In this document: piece after piece, positions 46,393 to 55,579 of the stretch
Layout of the letters: each line of letters opens with the position of its first letter
Numbering within the stretch: the stretch's first letter is position 1
Assembly: GCF_000743355.1 (NCBI RefSeq)
Contig: NZ_JQEI01000014.1
Location: 124,001-188,000 of the forward strand
Direction of reading: 5' to 3'
Source of the DNA: Serratia sp. Ag1
GTDB taxonomy: Bacteria > Pseudomonadota > Gammaproteobacteria > Enterobacterales > Enterobacteriaceae
Length of the DNA: 64,000 bases
Notes under the pieces: model-generated
What the model was told of the DNA's origin: nothing
Seen by the model: the letters and a program-made list of their open reading frames with translations, nothing else
Database searches by the model: none
Position numbers and translations under genes: made by a program

Positions 46393-47688
46393 TTAAACAC
46401 GGGTGGCTTCCGGTAGTTTTTTCAGGTGATGTGCTACCCAAAGGGCCAACAGCAACATAACGCTGATGAATATTACCACGCCGTTCCAGCCAAAACGGTG
46501 CCAGAATACTCCCCCTAGGGTTCCTGCAAGGCTGGATCCGACATAATAGCAGAACAGATACAGTGACGAAGCCTGGCCCTTGGCGCGGCGTGCCCGGCGG
46601 CCTATCCAACTGCTGGCAACCGAGTGGGCAGCAAAGAATCCGGCGGTAAACAGCATCATACCGATAAAGATCGCCGTGAGCGGTGCCAGCACAGTAATCA
46701 GAATACCGATCATCATAATCAGGATCGAAGCCAGCAGCACGGGCCCGCGCCCGAAGCGCGTAGTCATAGAACCTGCCTTCGGTGAACTGTACGAACCCGT
46801 AAGATAAACCACCGACAGCAGCCCAACGGCTGCCTGGCTGAGATGATAGGGATCACCCAGCAAACGATAACCAATGTAGTTAAACAGGGTGATAAAGCTC
46901 CCCATCAGCAGAAAACCTTCGGCAAACAGCAGCGGTAACCCTTTATCATGCCAATGCAGCCTAAAGTTGATCAGCAGAGTATGTGGGCGTAGCGAACTGG
47001 CACGAAAATGCTTGGAGGCGGGCAAAATACGCCAGAACATAAAGGCTGCCGCGAGAGCGAACAGCCCGATGACCGCCAGCGCAATGCGCCACGAGAAGAA
47101 ATCGGTCAGTACCCCGGTGACCAAACGCCCACTCATTCCACCAATAGAGTTCCCACTGATATACAGACCCATGGAAAACGCGACAAAGCTGGGGTGAATC
47201 TCCTCACTCAGGTAAGTCATGCCAACCGCAGCAACGCCGCTCAATGAAAGGCCGATCAAGGCGCGCATTAACAGAATACTGTGCCAACTGGTCATAAAAG
47301 AACAAATCAGCGTACAGAGTGCTGCCAGCAGTAAAGCCACGACCATCACGGGTTTGCGGCCTACGGCATCTGACAGTGGGCCGGTGAACATCAGGCCGAT
47401 AGCCAATAATCCGGTAGAGACAGAGAGCGAAAGGCTGCTTTCGGCGGGGGAGATACCAAAATCCTGCGAAAGTACCGGTAAGATCGGTTGTACGCAGTAC
47501 AACAGGGCAAAGGTGGCCAAACCTGCGGAAAACAGCGCCAAGGTGACGCGCGTAAATTGCGAGGAGCCACGTTCAATAAAGGGGAGTTTATTCAGCGCCG
47601 AACGCCTGGTTTTAGCCAGCGTGTTAGCGCCATCAGGGGAGTTCTGCGCCAGTGGTGTTGTGGCAGCAGAACGCACGGGGGTTGTCAC
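46393..47688 (-). CDS. ynfM: MFS transporter YnfM
   Basis: A 431-residue inner-membrane transporter of the major facilitator superfamily with about 12 helices; GPLSDAVGRKPVM after the second helix is the MFS loop motif. It matches E. coli YnfM in length and in being divergent from a LysR gene. YnfM belongs to the arabinose efflux-like group and its substrate is uncertain. GTG 47688 follows AAGGAA at 6 bases. Probably controlled by YnfL. Confidence 0.88.
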   Translation of the reverse strand: MTTPVRSAATTPLAQNSPDGANTLAKTRRSALNKLPFIERGSSQFTRVTLALFSAGLATFALLYCVQPILPVLSQDFGISPAESSLSLSVSTGLLAIGLMFTGPLSDAVGRKPVMVVALLLAALCTLICSFMTSWHSILLMRALIGLSLSGVAAVGMTYLSEEIHPSFVAFSMGLYISGNSIGGMSGRLVTGVLTDFFSWRIALAVIGLFALAAAFMFWRILPASKHFRASSLRPHTLLINFRLHWHDKGLPLLFAEGFLLMGSFITLFNYIGYRLLGDPYHLSQAAVGLLSVVYLTGSYSSPKAGSMTTRFGRGPVLLASILIMMIGILITVLAPLTAIFIGMMLFTAGFFAAHSVASSWIGRRARRAKGQASSLYLFCYYVGSSLAGTLGGVFWHRFGWNGVVIFISVMLLLALWVAHHLKKLPEATRV

Positions 47689-47794
47689 AGCATTTCCTTA
47701 CCGAATACGGCTATATCTTGAGTCACACAAAATGATAGGGAGAGGGCAGTTTTTTGTCTAATATATTAATCATTGTCATTAAGACTTTTAAGAT

Positions 47795-48694
47795 ATGAAT
47801 ATCGAACTCAGACACCTGCGTTATTTTGTCGCCGTTGCAGATGAATTACACTTTGGCCGCGCAGCGGAGCGGCTGCGCATATCCCAGCCGCCGCTGAGCC
47901 AGCAGATCCAGGCGTTGGAAGAACGGGTCGGTGCCCGTTTGCTGGCACGTAATAACCGCAACGTTGGCTTGACTCAGGCCGGGGAAATGTTTCTCAAAGA
48001 AGCTTACCAGATCCTTGATCAGCTCAACCGCGCGGCAGAAAAGGCGGCACGGCTTGAACGTGGTGAGATCGGTGAGTTGATGATCGGCTTTACTTCTTCA
48101 GCTCCTTTTATCAGCGCAGTGTCGCGCAGCCTGAGAGCATTCCGCCAATTGTCGCCAAATGTGCATATCAAAATGCGGGAGATCAATACCAAACAGCAGC
48201 TGGAACCGTTGCTGAATGGCGAGTTGGATTTGGGCGTGATGCGTAACACCCGCTTACCGGATGCGCTCCAGCATCAGTTATTGCTGCGTGAACCGCTCTT
48301 GGCGGTGGTCCCGAATGAACACCCGTTAACCCTGATGGAATCGGGTAGGTTGCGCTTTAGCGACTTGGCGCAGGAGCCGTTCGTTTTCTTTTCCCGCGAG
48401 GTGGGTACGGCGCTGTACGATGAGATTTTGGCGCTGTTAGCCAATGCCGGAGTGATTCCTTATATTACTCAGGAAGTGGGTGAAGCCATGACAATTATCG
48501 GCCTGGTGGCTGCCGGGTTGGGGATATCCATTCTACCGATGTCATTTAGCAGGGTCAGAATTGATGGCGTCACGTATCTGCCCCTGGCGGAACCGGATGC
48601 CATTACCGAAGTTTGGTTGGTGCACCACCGTAACCGCCCAGTGACCGTGGCTGCCCAAACTTTGATGGCGTTAATGCTGGATCTGCACAAATAA
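47795..48694 (+). CDS. ynfL: LysR-family regulator YnfL
   Basis: A 299-residue LysR regulator (helix-turn-helix FGRAAERLRISQPPLSQQIQAL, effector domain EIGELMIGFTSSAPFISAV). It resembles the E. coli YnfL/BenM-CatM-type group and is divergent from ynfM with 106 bases between, the expected place for its operator. Effector unknown. Confidence 0.88.
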   Translation: MNIELRHLRYFVAVADELHFGRAAERLRISQPPLSQQIQALEERVGARLLARNNRNVGLTQAGEMFLKEAYQILDQLNRAAEKAARLERGEIGELMIGFTSSAPFISAVSRSLRAFRQLSPNVHIKMREINTKQQLEPLLNGELDLGVMRNTRLPDALQHQLLLREPLLAVVPNEHPLTLMESGRLRFSDLAQEPFVFFSREVGTALYDEILALLANAGVIPYITQEVGEAMTIIGLVAAGLGISILPMSFSRVRIDGVTYLPLAEPDAITEVWLVHHRNRPVTVAAQTLMALMLDLHK

Positions 48695-48833
48695 GATGCG
48701 CTTCCAGGCTAAATATCGGTGAATTTGTGCTGTTAATCACATAACTAATCAAATAGTTGACGCTGTATTCCAAAAGCCCCACCATAGCCTTTAGTCTTTA
48801 TTTAGAAGCGCGAAAAATAGTAGGAGCAGGTTT

Positions 48834-50051
48834 GTGATTGCGGATGGGCAGCCTGGGCATATCGATCAGATCAAGCAAACCAATGCAGGTGCAGTTTATC
48901 GGCTGATTGATCAGCTTGGGCCTATTTCGCGCATCGAATTGTCAAAGCGCGCCCAGTTGGCCCCCGCCAGTATCACTAAGATCGTGCGTGAGCTGCTTGA
49001 AGCGCATCTGGTCAAAGAAACCGAATACCAAGAGGTGGGTAGCCGTGGCCGCCCGGCAGTGGGTCTGGTGTTGGATACCGAAGCCTGGCATTACCTTTCT
49101 GCCCGCATCAGCCGGGGGACCATTACGCTGGCGCTACGCGATCTCAGCAGCAAAATGGTGGTAGAAGAACTGCTGCCGCTCGATGCTGAACATCCAGAAC
49201 CGTTGCTGCAGCGCATTGTGGGTGAGATAGACCGTTTTTTTATCCGCCATCAAAGCAAGCTCGAACGCCTAACCGCAATTGCCATCACTTTGCCCGGCAT
49301 GATTGATACCGCGTCTGGCATTGTTCACCGGATGCCGTTTTATGATGTGGAGGAGATGGCGCTCGGCCCGGCATTGACCTCGCTTACTGGGTTACCCGTA
49401 TATCTGCAGCATGATATTTGCGCCTGGACTATGGCCGAAGCGCTGTATGGCGCTTCGCGCGGCAGCATGAATGTTATTCAGGTGGTGATTGATCATAACG
49501 TCGGTGCTGGGGTTATCACCAATGGCCGTGTGCTGCATTCTGGCAGCCGCAGCGTCGTGGAAATCGGCCATACGCAGGTCGATCCTTATGGTAAACGCTG
49601 CTACTGCGGTAATCACGGTTGCCTGGAAACGGTTGCCAGTATTGAAAATATGCTGGAGATCGCTCAACAGCGTTTGGGCGGTTCAATGACTTCATTGTTG
49701 CATGGCACACCTCTGACGGTGGAATCCCTGTGTGATGCCGCGTTGGCTGGGGATCAATTAGCCAAAGACATCATTCTTGGCGTCGGGCACAGCGTCGGGC
49801 GCATTGTGGCGATCATGGTCAACCTGTTTAATCCGGAAAAAATTCTGGTAGGTTCGCCGTTGAATCGAGCTGCCGAGATCCTTCATCCGGCGATTGCCTC
49901 CTGCATTCGCCAGCAATCTCTGCCTGCGTACAGCGAGCATGTACAGGTGGAGTCCACACAGTTTTTCAATAAAGGCACCATGCCTGGTGCGGCCCTGGTG
50001 AAAGATGCACTTTATAACGGCTCGCTGCTGGTAAAACTGTTGCAGGGCTAA
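48834..50051 (+). CDS. mlc: Mlc, global glucose-responsive repressor (ROK family)
   Basis: A 405-residue repressor with the N-terminal winged helix (GAVYRLIDQLGPISRIELSKRAQLAPASITKIV) and ROK domain. The zinc site GKRCYCGNHGCLETVA (Cys-x-Cys-x4-Cys) is intact. Mlc represses ptsG, malT and manXYZ until bound by dephosphorylated EIICB-Glc. The start is GTG 48834 with a GGAG/CAGG upstream, which matches the E. coli N-terminus. It sits between ynfL and bioD2 as in E. coli. Confidence 0.95.
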   Translation: MIADGQPGHIDQIKQTNAGAVYRLIDQLGPISRIELSKRAQLAPASITKIVRELLEAHLVKETEYQEVGSRGRPAVGLVLDTEAWHYLSARISRGTITLALRDLSSKMVVEELLPLDAEHPEPLLQRIVGEIDRFFIRHQSKLERLTAIAITLPGMIDTASGIVHRMPFYDVEEMALGPALTSLTGLPVYLQHDICAWTMAEALYGASRGSMNVIQVVIDHNVGAGVITNGRVLHSGSRSVVEIGHTQVDPYGKRCYCGNHGCLETVASIENMLEIAQQRLGGSMTSLLHGTPLTVESLCDAALAGDQLAKDIILGVGHSVGRIVAIMVNLFNPEKILVGSPLNRAAEILHPAIASCIRQQSLPAYSEHVQVESTQFFNKGTMPGAALVKDALYNGSLLVKLLQG

Positions 50052-50156
50052 GAGCGACGCTTCCTATCAGAGTTTCTTAATCTTTACCGACAAAATATTG
50101 AGCTACCTCAAGCCCTGTCGGATTCGCATCCCCTAGACTTTTCTCGGCAGGCTACT

Positions 50157-50177
50157 AGCGCCGCGAACGGCGGCGCT
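50157..50177 (+). terminator. Hairpin between mlc and bioD2
   Basis: AGCGCCGC and GCGGCGCT form a perfect 8-bp stem; CCTTATG follows. It may end mlc transcription. Confidence 0.45.
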
Positions 50178-50213
50178 CCTTATGTTAACGGAGCATTCCA
50201 GGGCAATCTATTC

Positions 50214-50894
50214 ATGTTAAAGCGTTTATTTGTTACAGGCACGGATACCGACGTAGGTAATACCGTGGTTTCCCGTGGATTATTGCAGGCATTTGCCGCA
50301 CAGGGCCGCTCAGTGGCGGGGTATAAACCCATTGCAGCGCGTTGCCAGGAAACCAGCGAAGGCATTCGAAATAAAGACGCTTTGGTGCTGCAAGCTTCGT
50401 CTACTTTGCCTCTGTCTTATGAGGAGATTAACCCGATAACCTGCCTGGATGAGGTCTTTCACGCCCACGCCACACAGGATATTGACTACGGCGTGATGAG
50501 CCGTGGGTTACGACATCTTGCCGCCAAGGCCGATACCGTGGTGGTTGAGGGCAGCGGTGGCTGGCGCGTCTTGATGAACGATCTGCGCCCTTATGCTGAA
50601 TGGGTGGTGCAGGAACAGCTCCCGGTGATCCTGGTCGTTGGCATCAAGTTGGGCTGTGTCAGCCATGCTTTGCTGACTGCCCAGTCGATTCTTAACGATG
50701 GCTTACCGTTGTTGGGATGGGTCGCTAACCGTATCAACCCCGGTTTAGCACACTATGCCGAAACCATCGAGGCGTTGCAGCAACGTATTCCCGCACCGCT
50801 CTTGGGTGAGATCCCTTATTTGCCACGGGCTGAACAGCGCGAACTGGCGCAGTATCTGGACATTTCCAGCCTGATGGAATGTCACGCATTATAA
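50214..50894 (+). CDS. bioD2: Dethiobiotin synthetase homologue BioD2 (YnfK)
   Basis: A 226-residue ATP-dependent carboxylase homologue. The P-loop is GTDTDVGNT at residues 9-17, KPIA follows near 39, and VVVEGSGGWRVLMN is near 112. It matches YnfK/BioD2, which is not part of the bio operon and whose need in biotin synthesis is unclear. It follows mlc as in E. coli. Confidence 0.9.
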   Translation: MLKRLFVTGTDTDVGNTVVSRGLLQAFAAQGRSVAGYKPIAARCQETSEGIRNKDALVLQASSTLPLSYEEINPITCLDEVFHAHATQDIDYGVMSRGLRHLAAKADTVVVEGSGGWRVLMNDLRPYAEWVVQEQLPVILVVGIKLGCVSHALLTAQSILNDGLPLLGWVANRINPGLAHYAETIEALQQRIPAPLLGEIPYLPRAEQRELAQYLDISSLMECHAL

Positions 50895-50914
50895 CTGTTC
50901 GCTTGGTTGCATAA

Positions 50915-50950
50915 AAAAGGCCGGGAAACAGAAAGGTTCCCCGGCCTTTT
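50915..50950. terminator. Bidirectional terminator between bioD2 and the cytochrome c peroxidase gene
   Basis: AAAAGGCCGGG and CCCCGGCCTTTT form a long stem with A and T tracts on either side, so it works in both directions between convergent genes. Confidence 0.85.
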
Positions 50951-50965
50951 ATTTGTGTCGCTAAG

Positions 50966-52339
50966 TTAGCTGGCAGGCGGCGTGGCCGGTTGATAGGTGC
51001 CGGTCATGCTTTCCAGCAACGCCACCAAGTCGTTGACATCGCTTTCTGGCAGAGTAACGCCTACCTGATATTTCAACATATCTTTCACTGCCTGGTTAAG
51101 CGAGTTGACGCTGCCGTCATGGAAGTAAGGGGCGGTTTGGGCGATATTACGCAGCGTTGGCGTTTTGAAACGATAACGATCAGCTTCGTTTTTCGTGACA
51201 TTGTAACGCCCAAGGTCAACTTCGGTTGGCTTACCGCGTGCAGCGAAGTAATCTGCTTTTACCCCCATGATTTCGTAAGACTGGCCGCCAAGATTAACCC
51301 CGGTGTGGCAGGTGCCGCATTTGTTCTGCTGGAACAACTGATAACCGTGCTTCTGTTGTGCCGTCAGGGCACCTTCATCGCCTTTCAGATAGCGATCAAA
51401 CGGGCTGTTTGGCGTGATCAGCGTTTTCTCAAACTCAGCAATCGCATCGGTAATGTTATCGCCAGTGAAACCGTTGGCATAGACGCGCTGGAAGTCGGCT
51501 TTCAACCGCGCATCTTTTTCCAGTTTGCCGATGATGTCATCCCAAGAGCCTGAAGCCATTTCGATCGGGTTCATCGGTGGGCCACCGGCCTGCGCCTGCA
51601 GATCTTTTGCCCGGCCATCCCAGAATTGCGCAATGTTAAATGTGGCATTGAACACTGTAGGCGCATTGATCGGGCCTGGCTGGTTATTCACCCCAAGTGA
51701 AGTCACACGGCCATCGACACCACCCGCGCCCAATTGATGGCAGTGGGCACAAGAGATGCTGTTATCTTTGGATAGCCGTGGATCGTGGAACAACCGGAAG
51801 CCCAGCGCCACTTTCTCTGGGTTGGTTGGCAGCGATTCTGGCAATGGCCGCAGTGTTGCACCGCGCAGTTCAGCCGGGGTGTCAGGGTAAGAATAATGTT
51901 GCTCACGTTGCTGGTGAATCCAGCTCAATAACTCTTGCCGGTCATCGTCACTGATTTTGCCAGACCAGTGCATAGTCTTATAAAGCATTGGCGGCATGCT
52001 CTGATCTTGCAGTACATATTCCAGTTTGGCCAGATCGGCTTCTGGCACTGCGGTTTTCTGCTGCAGAGCCGTGCGTATGGCATCAAGGTTAAACTGCCGG
52101 TTGCCAGTGCGAACATCATAGTCCATCAACTGCTTGGCAATCGGTAGCCCGGCGTAGAAGGGCAGTTTTGCTGAGGTTGTATGGCAATAATCACATCCGT
52201 AGCGGGTTAACAGGGTATCAATTTTATTGTCGGCAATCGCAGGTGCACGTTGTTGATCGTAATGGTAGATATAGCCGACGAACCCCAGATAGCCGACAAC
52301 GGCTACGGCGGCACATCCCAGAATGATTTTTTTAATCAT
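50966..52339 (-). CDS. yhjA: Tri-heme cytochrome c peroxidase, YhjA-like
   Basis: A 457-residue periplasmic protein anchored by an N-terminal helix (residues 5-25). It has three c-type haem sites: CDYCH at 49-53, CAHCH at 197-201 and CGTCH at 341-345. The last two belong to the bacterial CcpA/MauG fold and the first to an extra N-terminal domain, the hallmark of YhjA, which reduces hydrogen peroxide with quinol-derived electrons in low oxygen. GGAG lies 7 bases before ATG 52339. An FNR-like site lies about 100 bases upstream, fitting anaerobic control as in E. coli. Confidence 0.93.
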   Translation of the reverse strand: MIKKIILGCAAVAVVGYLGFVGYIYHYDQQRAPAIADNKIDTLLTRYGCDYCHTTSAKLPFYAGLPIAKQLMDYDVRTGNRQFNLDAIRTALQQKTAVPEADLAKLEYVLQDQSMPPMLYKTMHWSGKISDDDRQELLSWIHQQREQHYSYPDTPAELRGATLRPLPESLPTNPEKVALGFRLFHDPRLSKDNSISCAHCHQLGAGGVDGRVTSLGVNNQPGPINAPTVFNATFNIAQFWDGRAKDLQAQAGGPPMNPIEMASGSWDDIIGKLEKDARLKADFQRVYANGFTGDNITDAIAEFEKTLITPNSPFDRYLKGDEGALTAQQKHGYQLFQQNKCGTCHTGVNLGGQSYEIMGVKADYFAARGKPTEVDLGRYNVTKNEADRYRFKTPTLRNIAQTAPYFHDGSVNSLNQAVKDMLKYQVGVTLPESDVNDLVALLESMTGTYQPATPPAS

Positions 52340-52439
52340 GTTCACGCTCCAATGAATTTAACTTCCAAATTGCCCGTTATCCGATTGTGCTGATGAAAAA
52401 ATGGGCAGCCGAGGTTGACACATTTGCAGGTTCGGCGAC

Positions 52440-52453
52440 TTGACTGAAATCAA
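52440..52453 (-). promoter_or_regulatory. FNR-type box upstream of the peroxidase gene
   Basis: TTGACTGAAATCAA matches the FNR consensus TTGAT-N4-ATCAA at nine of ten fixed bases. Centred about 107 bases before the ATG. Confidence 0.65.
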
Positions 52454-52694
52454 ATACTTTAATTTATATTAACTATTGCTGCAATAGGTTTTAACGATGA
52501 ACCAGGTAGGGTGCGGCCTGCAGGGTAAACTAGGAAGTTACTTATAATTCAATATTTTTAGGTTGGTTGGCGTTATTGTTCAATGAGTAACAGGCAAAGT
52601 AAGATACATTTTTTATACATGTACACAAGATTTTTTGATACCGAAAGCTGCCTAATTAATTAATAATAATTATTATTTCGTGTCGCAGTTACGT

Positions 52695-52707
52695 GTGACA
52701 ATGTCAC
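52695..52707. promoter_or_regulatory. Palindromic operator-like site upstream of the MFS gene
   Basis: GTGACA-A-TGTCAC is a perfect 6-1-6 palindrome about 108 bases upstream of ATG 52815. A regulator could not be named. Confidence 0.35.
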
Positions 52708-52814
52708 TAAAAATCATCTCATGCTGTTATTACACAGCGGAATAATCGGCTGGTTTTGCTGAGGCACGGCGGTATACTCGGTGGGAAATTAAAGCCGGGA
52801 TAGCTGATAACTTG

Positions 52815-54305
52815 ATGACAAATAACACTTCACCAGCACCGGTAGCTCACCGGCCCCTGATCCTGCTCGCCTGTATGCTGGCAATGTTCATGTCCGCGAT
52901 TGAAGCCACTATCGTTGCTACAGCCATGCCGACGATTATTGGCGATCTTGGCGGTTTCTCGCTGCTGGGCTGGGTGTTTGCCGTCTATTTAATGGCGCAA
53001 GCGATTACTATTCCGATCTATGGTCGGTTGGCAGATCTGTATGGCCGCAAACGCATCTTCTTTTTTGGTGCCACGCTGTTTCTGCTTGGTTCGATACTGT
53101 GTGGTTTTTCAACCGATATGTACTGGCTGATTGGTTTCCGTCTCTTGCAAGGGCTAGGGGCCGGGGCGATCATGCCAATCGCCACCACTATCATCGGGGA
53201 CATTTATTCTGCCACCGAACGGCCGAAAGTGATGGGGTATATCTCTAGCGTCTGGGGCGTTTCAGCCATTATCGGCCCGCTGCTCGGGGCGTTTATAGTG
53301 CAGCATCTGCCTTGGGCGCTGGTATTCTGGGTCAATCTGCCGATTGGTCTGTTGGCAATGTTTTTTCTCGGGCGTTATCTGCCAGCACAACAACAGGTCC
53401 GCCAGCATGCGTTGGATCTGATCGGCACGGCGTGGCTGACAATTTTTGTCACTGCTTTATTACTTTCGTTATTACAGGCGGAGGTGTTGGGGTGGTGGTT
53501 ATTGCCGCTGTTAAGCATTGCGCTGTTTGCGTTGCTGGGGCTGATTCGCCAGGAGCGCCGAGCTCCAGAACCCTTATTCCCGTTAGCGCTCTGGCAGAAC
53601 CGCGTGATTGTGGCGGGTAATATCGGCGGGATAGCTATTGGGGCGGCCATGATGGGGATCAGTGCCTTTTTACCTACCTTTATTCAGGGCGTGAAAGGCG
53701 GTACACCGTTGGAGGCAGGCACTACGCTGGCGCTGATGTCGATCGGTTGGCCGTTGGCCAGTACCTTGAGTGGCCGTTTGATGTTGCGGACTTCTTATCG
53801 CACTACGGCACTGTTGGGCGCATTGCTGCTGGTGAGCGGTGGGTTGATACTGCTGTTGCTGCAGCTTGCCGGGGGCCTGCTGTGGGGGCGTTTGGCGGCC
53901 TTTATGGTCGGTGCCGGTATGGGGCTATGCAACACTACGTTTCTGGTTTCCGTGCAAAATGCGGCGCATTTCAGCATTCGGGGTATTGCCACCGCCTGTA
54001 CCGTATTTACTCGAATGATAGGTTCGGCAATCGGCACGGCTATTTTAGGTGCCACGCTCAATATCAACCTGCAATTACGTTTGCCCGATATTGTCGATCC
54101 GGTACAAAAGCTGATGGATCCGGTGTTGAAGTTTACTCTGTCGTGGGGGGAATTGACCCACCTGCAACAACAAGTGGCGGCCTCGCTGCATTGGGTGTTT
54201 TTGGTGTCGGCACTCTTGTCTCTGTTTGCCTTTGCTGCGGCAATGCTGATCCCGGCGCGCCATCGGCCACAAGGTGAGGGGGAAAAGGCTGAACAGGCAC
54301 AGTGA
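52815..54305 (+). CDS. MFS drug exporter of the 14-helix DHA2/EmrB-QacA type
   Basis: A 496-residue inner-membrane transporter. The family signature MFMSAIEATIVATAMPTI in helix 1, GRLADLYGRKRIFF after helix 2, and GPLLGAFI with an RLLQGLGAGAIMP segment are clear. No EmrA-like partner is adjacent, so it probably works alone as in QacA-type pumps. ATG 52815 has only a weak ribosome site. Drug range unknown. Confidence 0.87.
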   Translation: MTNNTSPAPVAHRPLILLACMLAMFMSAIEATIVATAMPTIIGDLGGFSLLGWVFAVYLMAQAITIPIYGRLADLYGRKRIFFFGATLFLLGSILCGFSTDMYWLIGFRLLQGLGAGAIMPIATTIIGDIYSATERPKVMGYISSVWGVSAIIGPLLGAFIVQHLPWALVFWVNLPIGLLAMFFLGRYLPAQQQVRQHALDLIGTAWLTIFVTALLLSLLQAEVLGWWLLPLLSIALFALLGLIRQERRAPEPLFPLALWQNRVIVAGNIGGIAIGAAMMGISAFLPTFIQGVKGGTPLEAGTTLALMSIGWPLASTLSGRLMLRTSYRTTALLGALLLVSGGLILLLLQLAGGLLWGRLAAFMVGAGMGLCNTTFLVSVQNAAHFSIRGIATACTVFTRMIGSAIGTAILGATLNINLQLRLPDIVDPVQKLMDPVLKFTLSWGELTHLQQQVAASLHWVFLVSALLSLFAFAAAMLIPARHRPQGEGEKAEQAQ

Positions 54306-54349
54306 GGTGAGTAAAGAGGGCGCAGAACTGCGCTGCGCCCTGCGGTAGG

Positions 54350-54649
54350 TTATTGCGCGATTTTGGTGTCCTGGCTGGTGCCAGCCTGTGCTGCGTCACC
54401 GACTTCATCGCTGTTGTGCAGGCGAGTGTAGACAATTTTTTGCGTGTCAAAACCACAATGACCAACGACTTGCCCACCGGCCTGGCTTGCCTGATCGTTA
54501 GGCACAATCTCCAGCTTGAAGCCGGATTCAGGCACGCCGTTGTTCACGATCTTCTGTGCGATCTCCGCTTTCACGGTTTCGCATGAGGAGGCCAAGGCGG
54601 CCAATGGTGCGCTTGCCAAGAGTAGTGCAAGTACAAGTGCTTTTTTCAT
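54350..54649 (-). CDS. ynfD: DUF1161 periplasmic protein YnfD
   Basis: A 99-residue exported protein: signal peptide MKKALVLALLLASAPLAALA, then SSCETVKAEIAQKI, NGVPESGF, IVPNDQ and VVGHCGFDTQKIVYTR. The paired cysteines and these motifs match E. coli YnfD. Function unknown. AAGGA lies 7 bases before ATG 54649. Confidence 0.85.
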   Translation of the reverse strand: MKKALVLALLLASAPLAALASSCETVKAEIAQKIVNNGVPESGFKLEIVPNDQASQAGGQVVGHCGFDTQKIVYTRLHNSDEVGDAAQAGTSQDTKIAQ

Positions 54650-54716
54650 CATTCAATCCTTATATGAGAATGAACTTCCTCTGCAGGTTAACAGCATTCA
54701 GCAGAACGGTTTAACG

Positions 54717-55079
54717 CTATCGGTTGATTGGCCGGCCGGTTTGACGATCCAGGCACTTACGGGTGGTGGGTTCCCAATAGGCATTGACGTTGTAGCTGTT
54801 GTTACAGTTATCCTCGTCATCAACGGCGCGATCGACCTTATCAAACTCTTTTTCGACGCGGGTATTCACCTTGTGGCGCAGGGAACGGGTATCATTCCAC
54901 TGTTCTTTGCTTTGGTTAGCCTGTTGTTGGTTCATACCTGTGTCACCGTTGACGGTGACACAGGTGCTACCTTGAGTGCATGTCGCTGCTTGGGCAGAAG
55001 CCTGCCAGCTGCCAGCCAGCACCAACATGGCGACTGGCAGCATCCCGCATAGCAGTCGTTGAACAGAAAGTGATTTCAT
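54717..55079 (-). CDS. ynfB: DUF1283 exported protein YnfB
   Basis: A 120-residue exported protein with a signal peptide ending near ASAQA, followed by the conserved SKEQWNDTRSLRHKVNTRVEKEFDK and NVNAYWEPTTRKCLDRQTGRPI, as in E. coli YnfB. Function unknown. AAGGA lies 7 bases before ATG 55079. Same strand as ynfD with 67 bases between; speG, which sits with these genes in E. coli, is absent from this window. Confidence 0.88.
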   Translation of the reverse strand: MKSLSVQRLLCGMLPVAMLVLAGSWQASAQAATCTQGSTCVTVNGDTGMNQQQANQSKEQWNDTRSLRHKVNTRVEKEFDKVDRAVDDEDNCNNSYNVNAYWEPTTRKCLDRQTGRPINR

Positions 55080-55215
55080 CGTCTTATCCTTATAAGTTAG
55101 TGTTGCGTCGTTCGGCGACACTGGCTGTAGCATTTGGCTAAATATATCATCGTGTTCTTGCGTTGCACCAGCTTAGCGCCGTACTCGTTTAATCTTTAGA
55201 GAGAATAGGCCACGG

Positions 55216-55542
55216 ATGTTAAAAACCACTTTATTGTTCTTTATGACCGCGTTGGCAGAAATCATTGGCTGTTTCCTACCGTATTTGTGGCTGAAAAAAG
55301 GGGCTAGCGGCTGGTTGCTGCTGCCCGCTGCGATTAGTTTGATGTTGTTTGTCTGGTTGCTGACCTTGCACCCGGCTGCCAGTGGGCGCGTCTACGCGGC
55401 TTATGGGGGTGTTTATGTTGCCACGGCCCTGCTGTGGTTGCGGGTTGTGGATGGGGTGAAACTGTCGGCAATGGATTGGCTAGGCGCAGGCGTGGCACTG
55501 GTGGGGATGCTGATTATCGTCGCAGGCTGGCGTACGGCCTAG
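55216..55542 (+). CDS. ynfA: UPF0060 membrane protein YnfA
   Basis: A 108-residue protein with four hydrophobic helices ([73 protein letters not shown]). It matches YnfA/UPF0060, a small-multidrug-resistance-like transporter family; YnfA of Shigella is reported to act in drug efflux. Divergent from ynfB, convergent with ydfG. Confidence 0.92.
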   Translation: MLKTTLLFFMTALAEIIGCFLPYLWLKKGASGWLLLPAAISLMLFVWLLTLHPAASGRVYAAYGGVYVATALLWLRVVDGVKLSAMDWLGAGVALVGMLIIVAGWRTA

Positions 55543-55548
55543 CTGAAA

Positions 55549-55573
55549 GGTGGCAGGGCATTTGCCTGCCACC
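55549..55573. terminator. Bidirectional hairpin between ynfA and ydfG
   Basis: GGTGGCAGG and CCTGCCACC pair perfectly around 7 bases between two convergent stop codons. Confidence 0.65.
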
Positions 55574-55579
55574 GTAGGA

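Larger units (their letters stand above)
52340..52814. other. Divergent intergenic region, 475 bases
   Basis: Between the peroxidase gene and the MFS gene. It contains an FNR-like box (52440-52453), an AT palindrome AATAATAATTATTATT (52662-52677) and a GTGACA-A-TGTCAC palindrome (52695-52707), likely operators. No gene seen. Confidence 0.5.

Noticed and set aside
45336-46400. dif site near the Ter site
   Set aside because: No sequence close to the XerCD dif consensus was found here by eye or elsewhere in the window.
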